Notes under the pieces: generated by a model
The model's input: the letters and a program-made list of their open reading frames with translations, nothing else
Told to the model about the DNA's origin: nothing
Databases searched by the model: none
Origin: Streptomyces africanus
GTDB lineage: Bacteria; Actinomycetota; Actinomycetes; Streptomycetales; Streptomycetaceae
Reading direction: 5' to 3'
NCBI RefSeq assembly: GCF_002150735.1
Contig: NZ_MUKA01000075.1
Coordinates: 389-64,388, forward strand
DNA: 64,000 bases
Made by a program: the position numbers and the translations under genes
Part shown: positions 16,505 through 25,848 of the stretch, piece after piece
Layout: each line of letters starts with the position of its first letter
Position numbering within the stretch: position 1 is the stretch's first letter

Positions 16505-17794
16505 ATGGCTGACCAGTCCATTCCGAAGGCCCGAACCCCCGGCACCGTCCCGGGGGAGACCGAAGCGGCCCCGGCAGGCGAGGGCATCTCGCGGCGACGC
16601 CTGCTCGGCACCGCCGGTGCCACCGGGCTCGTGCTCGGCACGGCGGGCGCGGCCGTCGGATACGCCGCCGCTCCCTCCGATGCCGCCGCTCCGCTCACCT
16701 CGCTCGGCACCGGCCGGGCGATGTTTCACGGGAAACATCAGCCCGGCATCACCGACGGCCTCCAGGCCCGCGGCCATCTCGTCGCCTTCGACCTGACGGC
16801 GGGCGCCGGCCGCAAGGAAGCCGCCGCCCTGCTGCGCCGCTGGTCGCAGACGGCCCGGCGGCTGATGGCGGGCGAGCCGAGCCCGCACGACGACACCGAC
16901 GTGGCCCGCGACGCCGGTCCCTCGTCCCTGACCATCACCTTCGGCTTCGGCCACAGCTTCTTCGGCAGGACCGGCCTGGAGAAGCAGCGCCCGAGCGCCC
17001 TGGACCCGCTGCCCGAGTTCTCCTCCGACCACCTCGACAAGAACCGCAGCAACGGCGACCTGTGGGTGCAGATCGGCGCCAACGACGCCCTCGTCGCCTT
17101 CCACGCCCTGCGCGCCATCCAGAAGGACGCGGGCGCGGCGGCCCGGGTCCGCTGGCAGATGAACGGCTTCAACCGCTCGCCGGGCGCCACCGCCCATCCC
17201 ATGACCGCCCGCAACCTGATGGGCCAGATCGACGGCACCCGCAATCCGAAACCGTCCGAAGCCGACTTCGACCAGCGGATCTTCGTGCCCGAGAAGGGCG
17301 ACCCGGCCTGGATGGCGAACGGCTCCTACGCCGTCGTACGCCGTATCCGCATGCTCCTCGACGACTGGGAGAAGCTCTCCGTCAAGGCGCAGGAGGACGT
17401 GATCGGCCGCCGCAAGTCCGACGGGGCGGCCCTGTCCGGCGGCACGGAGACGACCGCGATGGACCTGGAGAAGACGGACGCCAAGGGCAACCTCGTCGTC
17501 CCGATCAACGCCCATGCCCGGATCACCCGGCCCGACCAGAACGGCGGCGCGGCGATGCTCCGCCGCCCGTTCTCCTTCCACGACGGCATCGACCCGGACG
17601 GCGTCCCGGACGCGGGCCTGCTCTTCATCTGCTGGCAGGCCGATCCGCTGCGCGGCTTCGTGCCGGTGCAGCGCAAGCTCGACCGCGGCGATGCCCTGTC
17701 GCAGTTCATCCGGCACGAGTCGAGCGGACTGTTCGCGGTGCCCGGTGGGGCCGCGGAGGGTGAGTATGTGGGGCAGAAGTTGCTTGAGGGGTGA
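16505..17794 (+). CDS. dtpA: Tat-exported DyP-type haem peroxidase (DtpA-like)
   Basis: A 429-residue peroxidase. A twin-arginine signal (SRRRLLG, Arg 30-32) and hydrophobic region are followed by the DyP fold. The signature GQIDG gives the catalytic Asp 243 and FHDG the proximal haem His 359. DtpA in S. lividans is a Tat substrate needed for maturation of the copper oxidase GlxA; the neighbourhood of Sco, PCuAC and CopCD here is the same as that system. The codons for MFHGKHQ contain a one-mismatch parS sequence at 16723-16736. Confidence 0.93.
   Translation: MADQSIPKARTPGTVPGETEAAPAGEGISRRRLLGTAGATGLVLGTAGAAVGYAAAPSDAAAPLTSLGTGRAMFHGKHQPGITDGLQARGHLVAFDLTAGAGRKEAAALLRRWSQTARRLMAGEPSPHDDTDVARDAGPSSLTITFGFGHSFFGRTGLEKQRPSALDPLPEFSSDHLDKNRSNGDLWVQIGANDALVAFHALRAIQKDAGAAARVRWQMNGFNRSPGATAHPMTARNLMGQIDGTRNPKPSEADFDQRIFVPEKGDPAWMANGSYAVVRRIRMLLDDWEKLSVKAQEDVIGRRKSDGAALSGGTETTAMDLEKTDAKGNLVVPINAHARITRPDQNGGAAMLRRPFSFHDGIDPDGVPDAGLLFICWQADPLRGFVPVQRKLDRGDALSQFIRHESSGLFAVPGGAAEGEYVGQKLLEG
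16723..16736. promoter_or_regulatory. Degenerate parS inside dtpA
   Basis: GTTTCACGGGAAAC differs from the consensus only at the central T. It encodes part of MFHGKHQ, a segment conserved in DyP enzymes, so coding constraint may explain the resemblance. Confidence 0.35.
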
Positions 17795-17855
17795 GAGTCG
17801 AGCTGTGTGCGGGTTGTGGGGGATAGCGCTTCCGCGAGCCCATTAGGGTGAGGTC

Positions 17856-18788
17856 ATGCCAGCGAGCTATGCGTATCTCGGCCCCGAGGGCACCTTCACC
17901 GAAGTCGCCCTGCGCACGCTTCCCGAGGCCGCCACCCGGGAACTCATCCCGTACGTGTCCGTCCAGTCCGCGCTCGACGCGGTACGCATCGGCGAGGCCG
18001 AGGCCGCGTTCGTGCCGATCGAGAACTCCGTCGAGGGCGGCATCACCACCACCCTCGACGAGCTGGTCGCCGGCGCGCCGCTGATGATCTACCGCGAGGT
18101 GCTGCTGTCGATCACCTTCGCGCTGCTGGTCCGCCCGGGCACGAAGCTGTCGGACATCAAGACGGTCTCCGCGCACCCGGCCGCCCAGCCTCAGGTGCGC
18201 AACTGGCTGAAGAAGCATCTGCCGGACGCCCACTGGGAGTCGGCCGCCTCCAACGCGGACGCGGCGCGGCTGGTCCAGGAGGGCCAGTACGACGCCGCCT
18301 TCGCCGGTGAGTTCGCCGCCGCCCGCTACGGCCTGGAGGCCCTGGAGACCGGGATCCACGACGCGGAGAACGCCCAGACGCGGTTCGTGCTGGTCGGCCG
18401 GCCCGCCCGGCCCGCGGCGCCCACCGGCGCGGACAAGACCTCCGTCGTGCTCTGGCAGCGCGACGACCACCCGGGCGGCCTGCGCGACCTGCTGGGCGAG
18501 TTCGCCACCCGCGGCATAAACCTGATGCTGCTGCAGTCCCGCCCCACCGGCGCGGGCATCGGCAACTACTGCTTCTGCATCGACGCCGAGGGCCATATCT
18601 CCGACCGCCGGGTGGCCGAGGCCCTGATGGGCCTGAAGCGGATCTGCCTCCAGGTGCGCTACCTCGGCTCCTATCCGCGCGCGGACCTGCAGCCCGCGGA
18701 TGTCCGGCGACCGCGGCTGGGGACGTCGGACGACGAGTTCGTGGCGGCGGCGGACTGGGTGGCGCGGTGCCAGGACGGCCGGTTCTAG
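17856..18788 (+). CDS. pheA: Prephenate dehydratase
   Basis: A 310-residue monofunctional enzyme converting prephenate to phenylpyruvate in phenylalanine synthesis. The catalytic domain begins YLGPEGTFTE and contains VPIENSVEGG and TRFVLVGRP (the conserved TRF). From about residue 200 there is an ACT regulatory domain with GGLRDLLGEFATRGINL (GALA-type) and an ESRP-equivalent LQSRP that normally binds phenylalanine. It has no chorismate mutase domain. The ATG at 17856 follows GGTGAGGTC. Size is normal. Confidence 0.95.
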   Translation: MPASYAYLGPEGTFTEVALRTLPEAATRELIPYVSVQSALDAVRIGEAEAAFVPIENSVEGGITTTLDELVAGAPLMIYREVLLSITFALLVRPGTKLSDIKTVSAHPAAQPQVRNWLKKHLPDAHWESAASNADAARLVQEGQYDAAFAGEFAAARYGLEALETGIHDAENAQTRFVLVGRPARPAAPTGADKTSVVLWQRDDHPGGLRDLLGEFATRGINLMLLQSRPTGAGIGNYCFCIDAEGHISDRRVAEALMGLKRICLQVRYLGSYPRADLQPADVRRPRLGTSDDEFVAAADWVARCQDGRF

Positions 18789-19329
18789 GACCGGTCCCAG
18801 TGGGTCTCAGGTCGGTCGTACCTGCTGATTGTCGTTGTCCACAGAAGTTATCCACAGGCCAGGTTCTCGACCTGGGGACAAGTCGACAACGAAGCATGAG
18901 TCAGTCGACAAATCGCCCTACAGACCTCTGATGCGTCCATCGACGGGCAGGTCACCCTTCGTCCACCGTTTTCCCTTGCGTAACTCTTCGGGGTGACCCA
19001 TTTCCACTCGAAAGTGAGGGTAGGGCGGGTTTGCATCGGGAATTCTTCGGCGTGACAGGGCCTTCCGGAGTGATCAATTCCGAAGTCCACAGATCTTCCA
19101 CACAGCCTGTGGATAACTCTTCGGCGAGTGTGGATCCCTGTGGACAACCGGCGCCCAAGTCCCGCTCCTCACAAGGGATTCGAGTCAATACCGCGCCCTG
19201 CCGGTGCCTCGTTCCGGGGAAAGACGGTCGGTTTATTGACACAGCGCGCAATTGCCGCATAGCGGTACGTAAGCCACGCTCGGAATAGTGAGTCGTGGGC
19301 GGTCACCCCACACCGGTAGCCTTGAGCAC
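18789..19329. promoter_or_regulatory. DnaA-box-rich intergenic region before serS
   Basis: A 540-bp gene-free stretch of lower G+C. Four perfect DnaA boxes are present: TTGTCCACA at 18835-18843 and TTATCCACA at 18848-18856 on the top strand, and TGTGGATAA at 19108-19116 and TGTGGACAA at 19139-19147 in reverse. Near matches lie at about 18873, 19083 and 19129. The pairs are arranged head-in from both ends of the gap. It is too sparse for oriC, and likely regulates serS or titrates DnaA. Confidence 0.65.
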
Positions 19330-20607
19330 GTGATTGACCTTCGCCTGCTCCGTGAGGACCCCGACCGTGTGCGCGCGTCGCAGCGCGCCCGTGGAGAGGA
19401 CGTCGCGCTCGTCGACTCCCTCCTGTCTGCCGACGAGCGGCGCAGGTCGTCCGGCGTCCGCTTCGACGAGCTGCGCGCCGAGCAGAAGGCGCTCGGCAAG
19501 CTCATCCCCAAGGCGTCCGGGGACGAGAAGGCCGAGCTGCTGAAGAAGGCCGGCCAACTCGCCGCCGACGTCAAGGCCGCCGACGCGGAGCGCGACGCCG
19601 CGGCCTCCGAGACCCAGGAACTGCTCCAGAAGCTCGGAAACCTCGTCCACCCGGACGTGCCCGTGGGCGGCGAGGAGGACTTCGTCACGCGGGAGACGCA
19701 CGGCACGATCCGCGACTTCACCGCCGAGGGCTTCGAGCCCAGGGACCACCTGGAGCTCGGCCAGATCCTCGGCGCGATCGACGTGGAGCGGGGCGCCAAG
19801 GTCTCCGGCTCGCGCTTCTACTTCCTGACGGGCGTGGGCGCCCTGCTGGAGCTCGCCCTGGTGAACGCGGCGATGTCCCAGGCCACCGCGGCAGGCTTCA
19901 CACCGATGCTGACCCCGGCCCTGGTGCGCCCCCAGTCCATGGCGGGCACCGGCTTCCTCGGCCAGGCCGCCCAGGACGTCTACCACCTCGCCGACGACGA
20001 CCTCTACCTGGTCGGCACGTCCGAGGTCCCGCTCGCGGCGTACCACATGGACGAGATCCTCGACGCCGACACGCTGCCGCTGCGCTACGCGGGCTTCTCG
20101 CCCTGCTTCCGTCGCGAGGCCGGCTCTCACGGCAAGGACACCCGGGGCATCTTCCGCGTGCACCAGTTCGACAAGGTCGAGATGTTCTCCTACGTCGCCC
20201 CGGAGGACTCCCAGGCCGAGCACCAGCGGCTGCTGGAGTGGGAGAAGCAGTGGCTGACCTCGCTGGAGCTGCCGTACCGCGTGATCGACGTGGCGAGCGC
20301 CGATCTGGGCGCCTCGGCGTCCCGCAAGTTCGACTGCGAGGCCTGGATCCCGACCCAGGGCAAGTACCGCGAGCTGACCTCGACCTCGGACTGCACCGAG
20401 TTCCAGTCCCGCCGCCTGTCGATCCGTGTCCGTGAGGGCAAGCAGGTCCGCCCGCTGGCCACGCTCAACGGCACGCTGTGCGCCGTACCGCGCACGATCG
20501 TGGCGATCCTGGAGAACCACCAGCAGGCCGACGGATCGGTGCGGGTGCCCGAGGTGCTGCGTCCGTACCTGGGCGGCCGGGAGGTCCTGGAGCCGGTGGC
20601 CAAGTGA
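19330..20607 (+). CDS. serS: Seryl-tRNA synthetase
   Basis: A 425-residue class II enzyme charging tRNA-Ser (and tRNA-Sec where present). The N-terminal two-helix coiled-coil arm that grips the long variable arm of tRNA-Ser spans about residues 30-105. The catalytic domain shows [11 protein letters not shown], the motif 2 segment [11 protein letters not shown] and the motif 3 region [15 protein letters not shown]. The GTG at 19330 gives MIDLRLLRE, the conserved start. It overlaps the next gene by GTGA. It follows the DnaA-box region and lies 0.8 kb before an odd serine-tRNA-like gene. Confidence 0.97.
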   Translation: MIDLRLLREDPDRVRASQRARGEDVALVDSLLSADERRRSSGVRFDELRAEQKALGKLIPKASGDEKAELLKKAGQLAADVKAADAERDAAASETQELLQKLGNLVHPDVPVGGEEDFVTRETHGTIRDFTAEGFEPRDHLELGQILGAIDVERGAKVSGSRFYFLTGVGALLELALVNAAMSQATAAGFTPMLTPALVRPQSMAGTGFLGQAAQDVYHLADDDLYLVGTSEVPLAAYHMDEILDADTLPLRYAGFSPCFRREAGSHGKDTRGIFRVHQFDKVEMFSYVAPEDSQAEHQRLLEWEKQWLTSLELPYRVIDVASADLGASASRKFDCEAWIPTQGKYRELTSTSDCTEFQSRRLSIRVREGKQVRPLATLNGTLCAVPRTIVAILENHQQADGSVRVPEVLRPYLGGREVLEPVAK

Positions 20608-21410
20608 CCGCCGACGGTTTCCCGTACCGGCTGGTCGCGACCGACCTCGACGGGACGCTGCTGCGTTCCGACGAGTCGGTGTCGGCCCGTACGCGTGACG
20701 CGCTCGCCGCGGCCACCGCGGCGGGCGCCGCGCACATCGTCGTCACCGGCCGCGCGGTCCCGTGGACCCGGCACATCCTCGACGACCTCGGCTACCAGGG
20801 CCTGGCCGTCTGCGGCCAGGGCGCGCAGGTGTACGACGCCGGCGCCCACCGGCTGCTGACGTCGGTGACGCTGGACCGGCAGCTGGCCGGGGTGGCGCTG
20901 GCCAAGATCGAGGCGGAGGTCGGCCCGCTGTACCTGGCAGCGAGCCGCGACGGCCTGGACGGCGAGGTGCTGGTGGGCCCGGGCTACGCGGCGCACGGCA
21001 ACCTGCCCGCGACCCCCTTCACGGACGCGTCGGACCTGTGGACCGCGCCCCTGAACAAGCTGTACATCCAGCACCCGACGCTCTCGGACGACGAGCTGTG
21101 CGAGGCGGCCACGCGCACCGCCGGCGGTTTCGTCACCGTCGTCATGGCGGGCGAGGGCATCGTCGAACTCCTGCCCCTGGGCCTGTCCAAGGCGACCGGC
21201 CTGTCCCTGGCGGCGCGTCGGCTCAAGGTGAAGGCGGCCGACACGATCGCCTTCGGCGACATGCCCAACGACATACCGATGTTCGCCTGGGCGTCCTACG
21301 GTGTCGCGATGGCGGACGCCCATGAGGAACTGAAGGCGGTCGCCGACGAGGTGACGTCCTCCAACGAGGAGGACGGGATCGCGGTGGTGCTGGAGCGGTT
21401 ACTGGGCTGA
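20604..21410 (+). CDS. HAD-family phosphatase (Cof type)
   Basis: A 268-residue HAD-superfamily IIB hydrolase. Motif I is DLDGTLL with the nucleophile Asp, motif II is VTGR, motif III is the Lys in LSKATGLSL, and motif IV is [12 protein letters not shown]2-type cap sits between motifs II and III. Substrate is not predictable; relatives act on sugar or nucleotide phosphates. The GTG start overlaps the serS stop (GTGA), so it is translationally coupled to serS. A paralogue with near-identical motifs is at 29438-30307. Confidence 0.9.
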   Translation: MTADGFPYRLVATDLDGTLLRSDESVSARTRDALAAATAAGAAHIVVTGRAVPWTRHILDDLGYQGLAVCGQGAQVYDAGAHRLLTSVTLDRQLAGVALAKIEAEVGPLYLAASRDGLDGEVLVGPGYAAHGNLPATPFTDASDLWTAPLNKLYIQHPTLSDDELCEAATRTAGGFVTVVMAGEGIVELLPLGLSKATGLSLAARRLKVKAADTIAFGDMPNDIPMFAWASYGVAMADAHEELKAVADEVTSSNEEDGIAVVLERLLG

Positions 21411-21429
21411 GCCTTCGTGTCGCGTGTGC

Positions 21430-21536
<107 letters not shown>

Positions 21537-21732
21537 GGGTGGGCGGCCTCACGCGATGTGCGATTCGCGTGCTCGAAGCGGCCGCCCCGGGCAGCTCCCC
21601 GTGTGGGGCGGGCTCTACGGAGGGGTAGCGATCACTCCGGAACCCGCCGCGGGCTGCCCTGACGGGAGCTGGACGTACTGCCGTGCATGGACATCGTCCG
21701 GCTCCTCTCCCAGAACGTGACGCCGGACTGAT

Positions 21733-21769
21733 CGCCCGGCAGGAACACGACTACTCTGCCTGCCGGGCG
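21733..21769 (-). terminator. Stem-loop downstream of small ORF and tRNA-like gene
   Basis: CGCCCGGCAGG (21733-21743) pairs perfectly with CCTGCCGGGCG (21759-21769) around a 15-nt loop. There is no U tract on the leftward side, so it is a structural terminator or stabiliser for the 84-residue gene. The rest of 21540-21811 shows nothing else. Confidence 0.5.
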
Positions 21770-21811
21770 AAAAGGACGCCACCGATTAAATCGGCGGTCG
21801 GACGGGGCCGG

Positions 21812-22066
21812 TCAGCGCTTGCGCCACCTGCGCCGCCGGGCCTTGCTGAAGAACCAGCCCGCGGGCGGCTCGTCGGAGCGCCAGGGCTGCGGCTCCGGTT
21901 CGTCGCGCCGCCAGCGGGCGGCGAGCATGCGGGCGCGGGCGGACGGCTCGGAGGTCTCGGCGGAGCGTATGAAGTCGTCGTCCAGGACGAGGTCGTCCCA
22001 GGCGTCGTCTCCGGACCCCGGTCCCGACTGCCCGTGGTCGTCGTACTGAGCCCTCTCGCCCGCCAT
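21812..22066 (-). CDS. Small conserved actinobacterial protein
   Basis: An 84-residue, very charged soluble protein. The N-terminal half is acidic (DDHGQ, DDAWDDLVLDDDF), the middle is RMLAARWRRDE, and the C-terminus is a basic block (FFSKARRRRWRKR). The layout of acidic head and Arg/Trp tail is typical of a family seen beside serS in streptomycetes. I know of no function. It starts at the ATG ending at 22066 after GGGACGGGG. Codon bias is normal, supporting a real gene. Confidence 0.7.
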   Translation of the reverse strand: MAGERAQYDDHGQSGPGSGDDAWDDLVLDDDFIRSAETSEPSARARMLAARWRRDEPEPQPWRSDEPPAGWFFSKARRRRWRKR

Positions 22067-22167
22067 CCCCGTCCCTCCCAGCCGTCCAACTTCCGTGCGA
22101 TATCCCTACATACCGTTCGCCCAGTGTGCCCGGAGGGGGGTGAAGACCCCGTCAGGGCCGGGGCACG

Positions 22168-22887
22168 TCACTCCTCGCCGGCGAGGGTCAGCGAGCGCAG
22201 CTTCTGACCGGCGTACCAGGTGGCCAGCGCCGTGACGGCCACCAGCAGCACCGTCGCCGTGGTGAGGCCCACGTCCGAGGTCACCAGGTCGCCGCCGGAC
22301 ACCTTCTGGGCCACGGCCAGCGCCCACTGCTGGACGCTCAGCGTGCGGGCGCCCGGCACCAGGGAGCCGAACAGGGCCTCCCAGACCAGCGCGTAGACGA
22401 GGCCGAACACCACCGCGTGCCGGGAGACCGTGCCGAGCAGCAGGAACAGGGCCGCGTACGCGATGGAGGCGACCAGTGCGGCCACCGTGTAGGCGACGGC
22501 GATCTGCTGGCCGTTGCCGTTCAGGATGAAGCCGGCGATGAGCGTCGGCACCGCGGAGAACACCATCGTCACCGCGATGGCGACGATCAGCTTGGTGAAG
22601 ATGATCGTCGGGCGTTTGATCGGCTTGGACAGCAGGTACACCACCGAGCCGTCGTCGATCTCCGGTCCGATCGCGCCGGTTCCGGCGATGACGCCGATGA
22701 TCGGCACCATCGTGGCGAGGGCGAGGCCGCCCAGCAGGTCCGCCGCCGTCTGGTCGTCCGCCCCGGCGAGGAGACGCACCACCACCGAGATGGCGATGAG
22801 CAGCAGCGGCAGGGCACCGAGGATGAGGGCCCGGCGCCGGCCGAGCAGGGCCCGGTACGTGAGCCGGGCGACTGTGGGGTCGTACAT
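22168..22887 (-). CDS. ABC transporter permease (ABC-2 type)
   Basis: A 239-residue permease with six hydrophobic segments. It begins YDPTVARLTYRALLGRRR, and a conserved SKPIKRPTIIFTKLI segment follows the second helix, as in ABC-2-type exporters for which substrates are usually unknown. It is the last gene of a four-gene operon; 9 bp separate it from its ATPase. The pair resembles the upstream permease/ATPase pair, suggesting duplication and a heteromeric or paired exporter. Confidence 0.9.
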   Translation of the reverse strand: MYDPTVARLTYRALLGRRRALILGALPLLLIAISVVVRLLAGADDQTAADLLGGLALATMVPIIGVIAGTGAIGPEIDDGSVVYLLSKPIKRPTIIFTKLIVAIAVTMVFSAVPTLIAGFILNGNGQQIAVAYTVAALVASIAYAALFLLLGTVSRHAVVFGLVYALVWEALFGSLVPGARTLSVQQWALAVAQKVSGGDLVTSDVGLTTATVLLVAVTALATWYAGQKLRSLTLAGEE

Positions 22888-22896
22888 CAGGGCCTC

Positions 22897-23808
22897 CTAC
22901 GCCGCGACGAGGTACGAGAAGACGGACTCGAGGGACTCGTCGGACGGCGAGACCGTGAGCAGCCGGATGCCGTGGTCCCGGGCCACCCGCGGCAGCAGGG
23001 CCGTGAAGCGGCCGAAGTCGACGGCCTGGACGCGCAGCGCGCCCTCGGCGAGATCGACCTCGATGCCGGACGTCGACGGGTCGGCGATCAGCGCGGCCGC
23101 GAGGGCGCGGTCGTCGCTGGAGCGCACCAGGTAGCGGTGCGGCCGGTCGGTCATCAGGCGGCGGATCTTGCGGAAGTCACCGCTGGCGGCGTGCCGGCCG
23201 GCGACGACGACCTCGATGTGCCAGGCGAGTTGCTCGACCTCTTCGAGGATGTGGGACGAGAACAGCACCGTGCGGCCCTCGTCGCCCATGCGCCGCAGCA
23301 GGTCCATGAGCTGCATGCGCTGGCGCGGGTCCATGCCGTTGAAGGGTTCGTCCAGCAGGAGCAGGGACGGGTCGTGGACCAGGGCGGAGGCCATCTTCAC
23401 GCGTTGGCGCATGCCCTTGGAGTACGTCTGGATCTTGCGGTCCTGCGCGTACTCCATCTCGACCGTGGCGAGCGCCTTCTGGGCCGCCTTGGCGCCCAGG
23501 CCGTGCAGTTCGGCGTTGGCGAGGACGAACTCCTTCCCGGTGAGGAAGTCGTACATCGCCTCCCGCTCGGGCACGACGCCGATCTGCTGGTAGATCCGCT
23601 CGTTGCGCCACACGGCCTGGCCGTCGAGGGTGACCGTGCCGGTGGAGGGGGCCAGGAAGCCGCCCATCATGTTGATGAGGGTGGACTTTCCGGCGCCGTT
23701 GGGGCCGAGCAGACCCGTGACGCCGGGGCCGATGGTCATGGTGATGTCGTTGACGGCGACCACGTTGCCGAACCAGCGGGAGACGTGGTCGATGGAGAGC
23801 GTGGTCAC
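22897..23808 (-). CDS. ABC transporter ATP-binding protein
   Basis: A 303-residue ATPase. Walker A is GPNGAGKST (about residues 35-43), the signature is YSKGMRQRV, and Walker B is LLLLDEP followed by FSSHILEEVE. The C-terminal region after the nucleotide-binding domain resembles those of ABC-2 exporters. It starts at the GTG ending at 23808, which overlaps the stop of the upstream permease by GTGA, so the two are coupled. It energises the 239-residue permease downstream. Confidence 0.93.
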   Translation of the reverse strand: MTTLSIDHVSRWFGNVVAVNDITMTIGPGVTGLLGPNGAGKSTLINMMGGFLAPSTGTVTLDGQAVWRNERIYQQIGVVPEREAMYDFLTGKEFVLANAELHGLGAKAAQKALATVEMEYAQDRKIQTYSKGMRQRVKMASALVHDPSLLLLDEPFNGMDPRQRMQLMDLLRRMGDEGRTVLFSSHILEEVEQLAWHIEVVVAGRHAASGDFRKIRRLMTDRPHRYLVRSSDDRALAAALIADPSTSGIEVDLAEGALRVQAVDFGRFTALLPRVARDHGIRLLTVSPSDESLESVFSYLVAA

Positions 23809-24722
23809 AGTCCCACCTTCTTGTAGCGGCGCATCAGGAGGCCGTAGCTCGCCGCGATGAGGCCCAGGGCGACGAGGACGTAGACGACGCCCTCGGCGGT
23901 GCTCGGGCCCACCCCGCTGGGGGATGCGGAGGTCGCGCCCAGGAACGCGGACTGCACACCGTCGATGATCGTGATCGGCGAGAAGAGCCCGATCCACGGC
24001 ACGGCGTCGCCGCTGCCCTGTGCGTCGGCGATGGCCTGGAGGGTGGAGACCGCGCCGTAGGTGATGGTCAGCACGGCGATCACGGCCGCGATGCCGAAGC
24101 CGCGGCGCGGGGTGAAGGACGCGATGACCAGGCCGATGCCGGCGAAGAGCAGTGAGAGCAGTGCCACGGAGACGAGTCCCTGTGCGAATCCCTTGGTCTG
24201 GTCGGCGAAGTCGAGCTTGGCCAGCAGCGCGCCCACGTAGAGCACGAGCAGGGGAGCGGCCGTGAGGATGAACAGCGCCGAGGCGAGCGCCGCGAACTTG
24301 GCGCGGACGTAGTCGGCGATCTCGATGGGCCGCGAGAAGTACAGCGGCACGGTCTTGAAGCGCAGGTCGCGCGAGACGGACTGGGGTGCCTGCGAGGCGA
24401 CGTACAGGCTGATCACCGCCTGCATGATGATCGCGTAGCGCGTGTAGTCGACGGGCAGGGCCTTGGCCTTGGTGAAGACCGCGACGGCGACCATGATGGC
24501 CGCGGGCACGCACATCACCACGAACAGCAGCATCGGCAGCACCTTGGACTTCACCGAGCGGCCGAGGCCGTAGGAGCCGCGCAGGGACTGCGAGTACAGG
24601 GAGCGGCGGGCGTAGGCGCGGCCCAGGCGGGGGCCGTCGTAGCTGCGGTAGCCGATGTTGTGGATACGGGTCTGGTCACCCGGCGCCGGGGCGGATGTCC
24701 CCGTGGAGTGCTCAACCGCCAT
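23805..24722 (-). CDS. ABC transporter permease
   Basis: A 305-residue membrane protein with about six helices after a cytoplasmic N-terminal tail (RIHNIGYRSYDGPRLGRAYARR). The motif FKTVPLYFSRPIEIADYVRAK after the second helix corresponds to the SKPIKRP motif of the shorter permease in the same operon. It overlaps the upstream ATPase by 11 bp and the downstream one by 4 bp. Function is export of an unknown substrate. Confidence 0.9.
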   Translation of the reverse strand: MAVEHSTGTSAPAPGDQTRIHNIGYRSYDGPRLGRAYARRSLYSQSLRGSYGLGRSVKSKVLPMLLFVVMCVPAAIMVAVAVFTKAKALPVDYTRYAIIMQAVISLYVASQAPQSVSRDLRFKTVPLYFSRPIEIADYVRAKFAALASALFILTAAPLLVLYVGALLAKLDFADQTKGFAQGLVSVALLSLLFAGIGLVIASFTPRRGFGIAAVIAVLTITYGAVSTLQAIADAQGSGDAVPWIGLFSPITIIDGVQSAFLGATSASPSGVGPSTAEGVVYVLVALGLIAASYGLLMRRYKKVGL

Positions 24723-25686
24723 GGCCGACCGCCTCCTTCCGCTGCTCGTGCTGGTCAGTGATCGTGAAGACCTCGGAGATGTGGTGCCGGCGCTGCTCCA
24801 TGCGCACCAGGCCGAGCCCGAGGTCCGCGATCACGTCCCGGACCAGGTCGTACGTCTCCTCGCCCTGGGCGGTGAGCAGCAGGATGTGGCCGGCGCCCGG
24901 CAGGCCGCTGCCGTCCTCGACGCTCACCCCGCGCGCGTGCAGCGCGTCGCGCACCGCGCGGGTGCCGTCCGGGTGCTCGTCGGTGTCGGTGACCTCGATC
25001 GCGAGGGTCGTCGTGGTCTGGGTGAAGTCCGTGGTGGAGCTGGAGCGCAGCAGCTTGCCGCCGTCGACGACGACGACGTGGTCGCAGGTGCGCTCCAGTT
25101 CGCCCAGCAGGTGCGAGGTGACCAGGACCGAGATGCCGAAGTCGGTGTGGATCCGGCGGATCAGGCCGAGCATCTCGTCGCGGCCGACCGGGTCGAGGCC
25201 GTTGGTCGGCTCGTCGAGGAAGACCAGCTGCGGGTCGTGGACGAGGGCCTGCGCGAGCTTCACGCGCTGCTTCATGCCGGTCGAGTAGCCGCCGATGGGG
25301 CGGTAGCGCTCCTCGTACAGGCCGACGTGCCGCAGGGTGTCGGCGGTGCGCTCGCGTGCGGCGGTGGGCGGCAGGCCGGACATGCGCGCCATGTGGACGA
25401 CGAACTCGGTGGCCGAGACGTCCGGCGGCAGGCAGTCGTGCTCGGGCATGTAGCCGACCCGCTCGCGGATGTCGGCGCCCTTGGTGGCGACGTCGAGGCC
25501 GAGCACTTCGGCGCGGCCCTCGGTGGCGGGGGACAGACCCAGCAGGATCTTGATCAGTGTGGACTTGCCGGCTCCGTTGGCTCCGACGAGTCCGGTCACA
25601 CCGGGCCCGACGTCCACGGAGAGCCGGTCAAGCGCGGTCACCCTGGGGAACCGCTTGCTCAGGCTTTCGGTCGCGATCACAGTCAC
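24712..25686 (-). CDS. ABC transporter ATP-binding protein
   Basis: A 324-residue ATPase. Walker A is GANGAGKST, the signature is YSTGMKQRVK, Walker B is LVFLDEP with NGLDP, and the switch His lies in TSHLLGELE. It has a C-terminal extension of about 90 residues. First gene of the four-gene operon. The start is the GTG ending at 25686 (VTVIATESL); a second GTG two codons in is possible. The divergent hydrolase-SDR gene shares the 160-bp promoter gap. Confidence 0.92.
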   Translation of the reverse strand: MTVIATESLSKRFPRVTALDRLSVDVGPGVTGLVGANGAGKSTLIKILLGLSPATEGRAEVLGLDVATKGADIRERVGYMPEHDCLPPDVSATEFVVHMARMSGLPPTAARERTADTLRHVGLYEERYRPIGGYSTGMKQRVKLAQALVHDPQLVFLDEPTNGLDPVGRDEMLGLIRRIHTDFGISVLVTSHLLGELERTCDHVVVVDGGKLLRSSSTTDFTQTTTTLAIEVTDTDEHPDGTRAVRDALHARGVSVEDGSGLPGAGHILLLTAQGEETYDLVRDVIADLGLGLVRMEQRRHHISEVFTITDQHEQRKEAVGHGG

Positions 25687-25848
25687 GCTTAGAAGGTACG
25701 GGCCGCGATCGTGGCGGTCGTCACTCCGCAGAGCTGTCTTCAGGTCAACCTGGAGTAGTACGGGCCCTTAGGGGGCCTGGTTCTCGAGAGTTACCACGAC
25801 CGGGAGTCTCCTGTTGACGAACCCTCTAACAACTGCCAGATTCGCCGG

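Noticed and set aside
18835..19147. DnaA-box region as the replication origin
   Set aside because: Streptomyces oriC has many more boxes between dnaA and dnaN; neither gene is here. A regulatory or titration role fits better.
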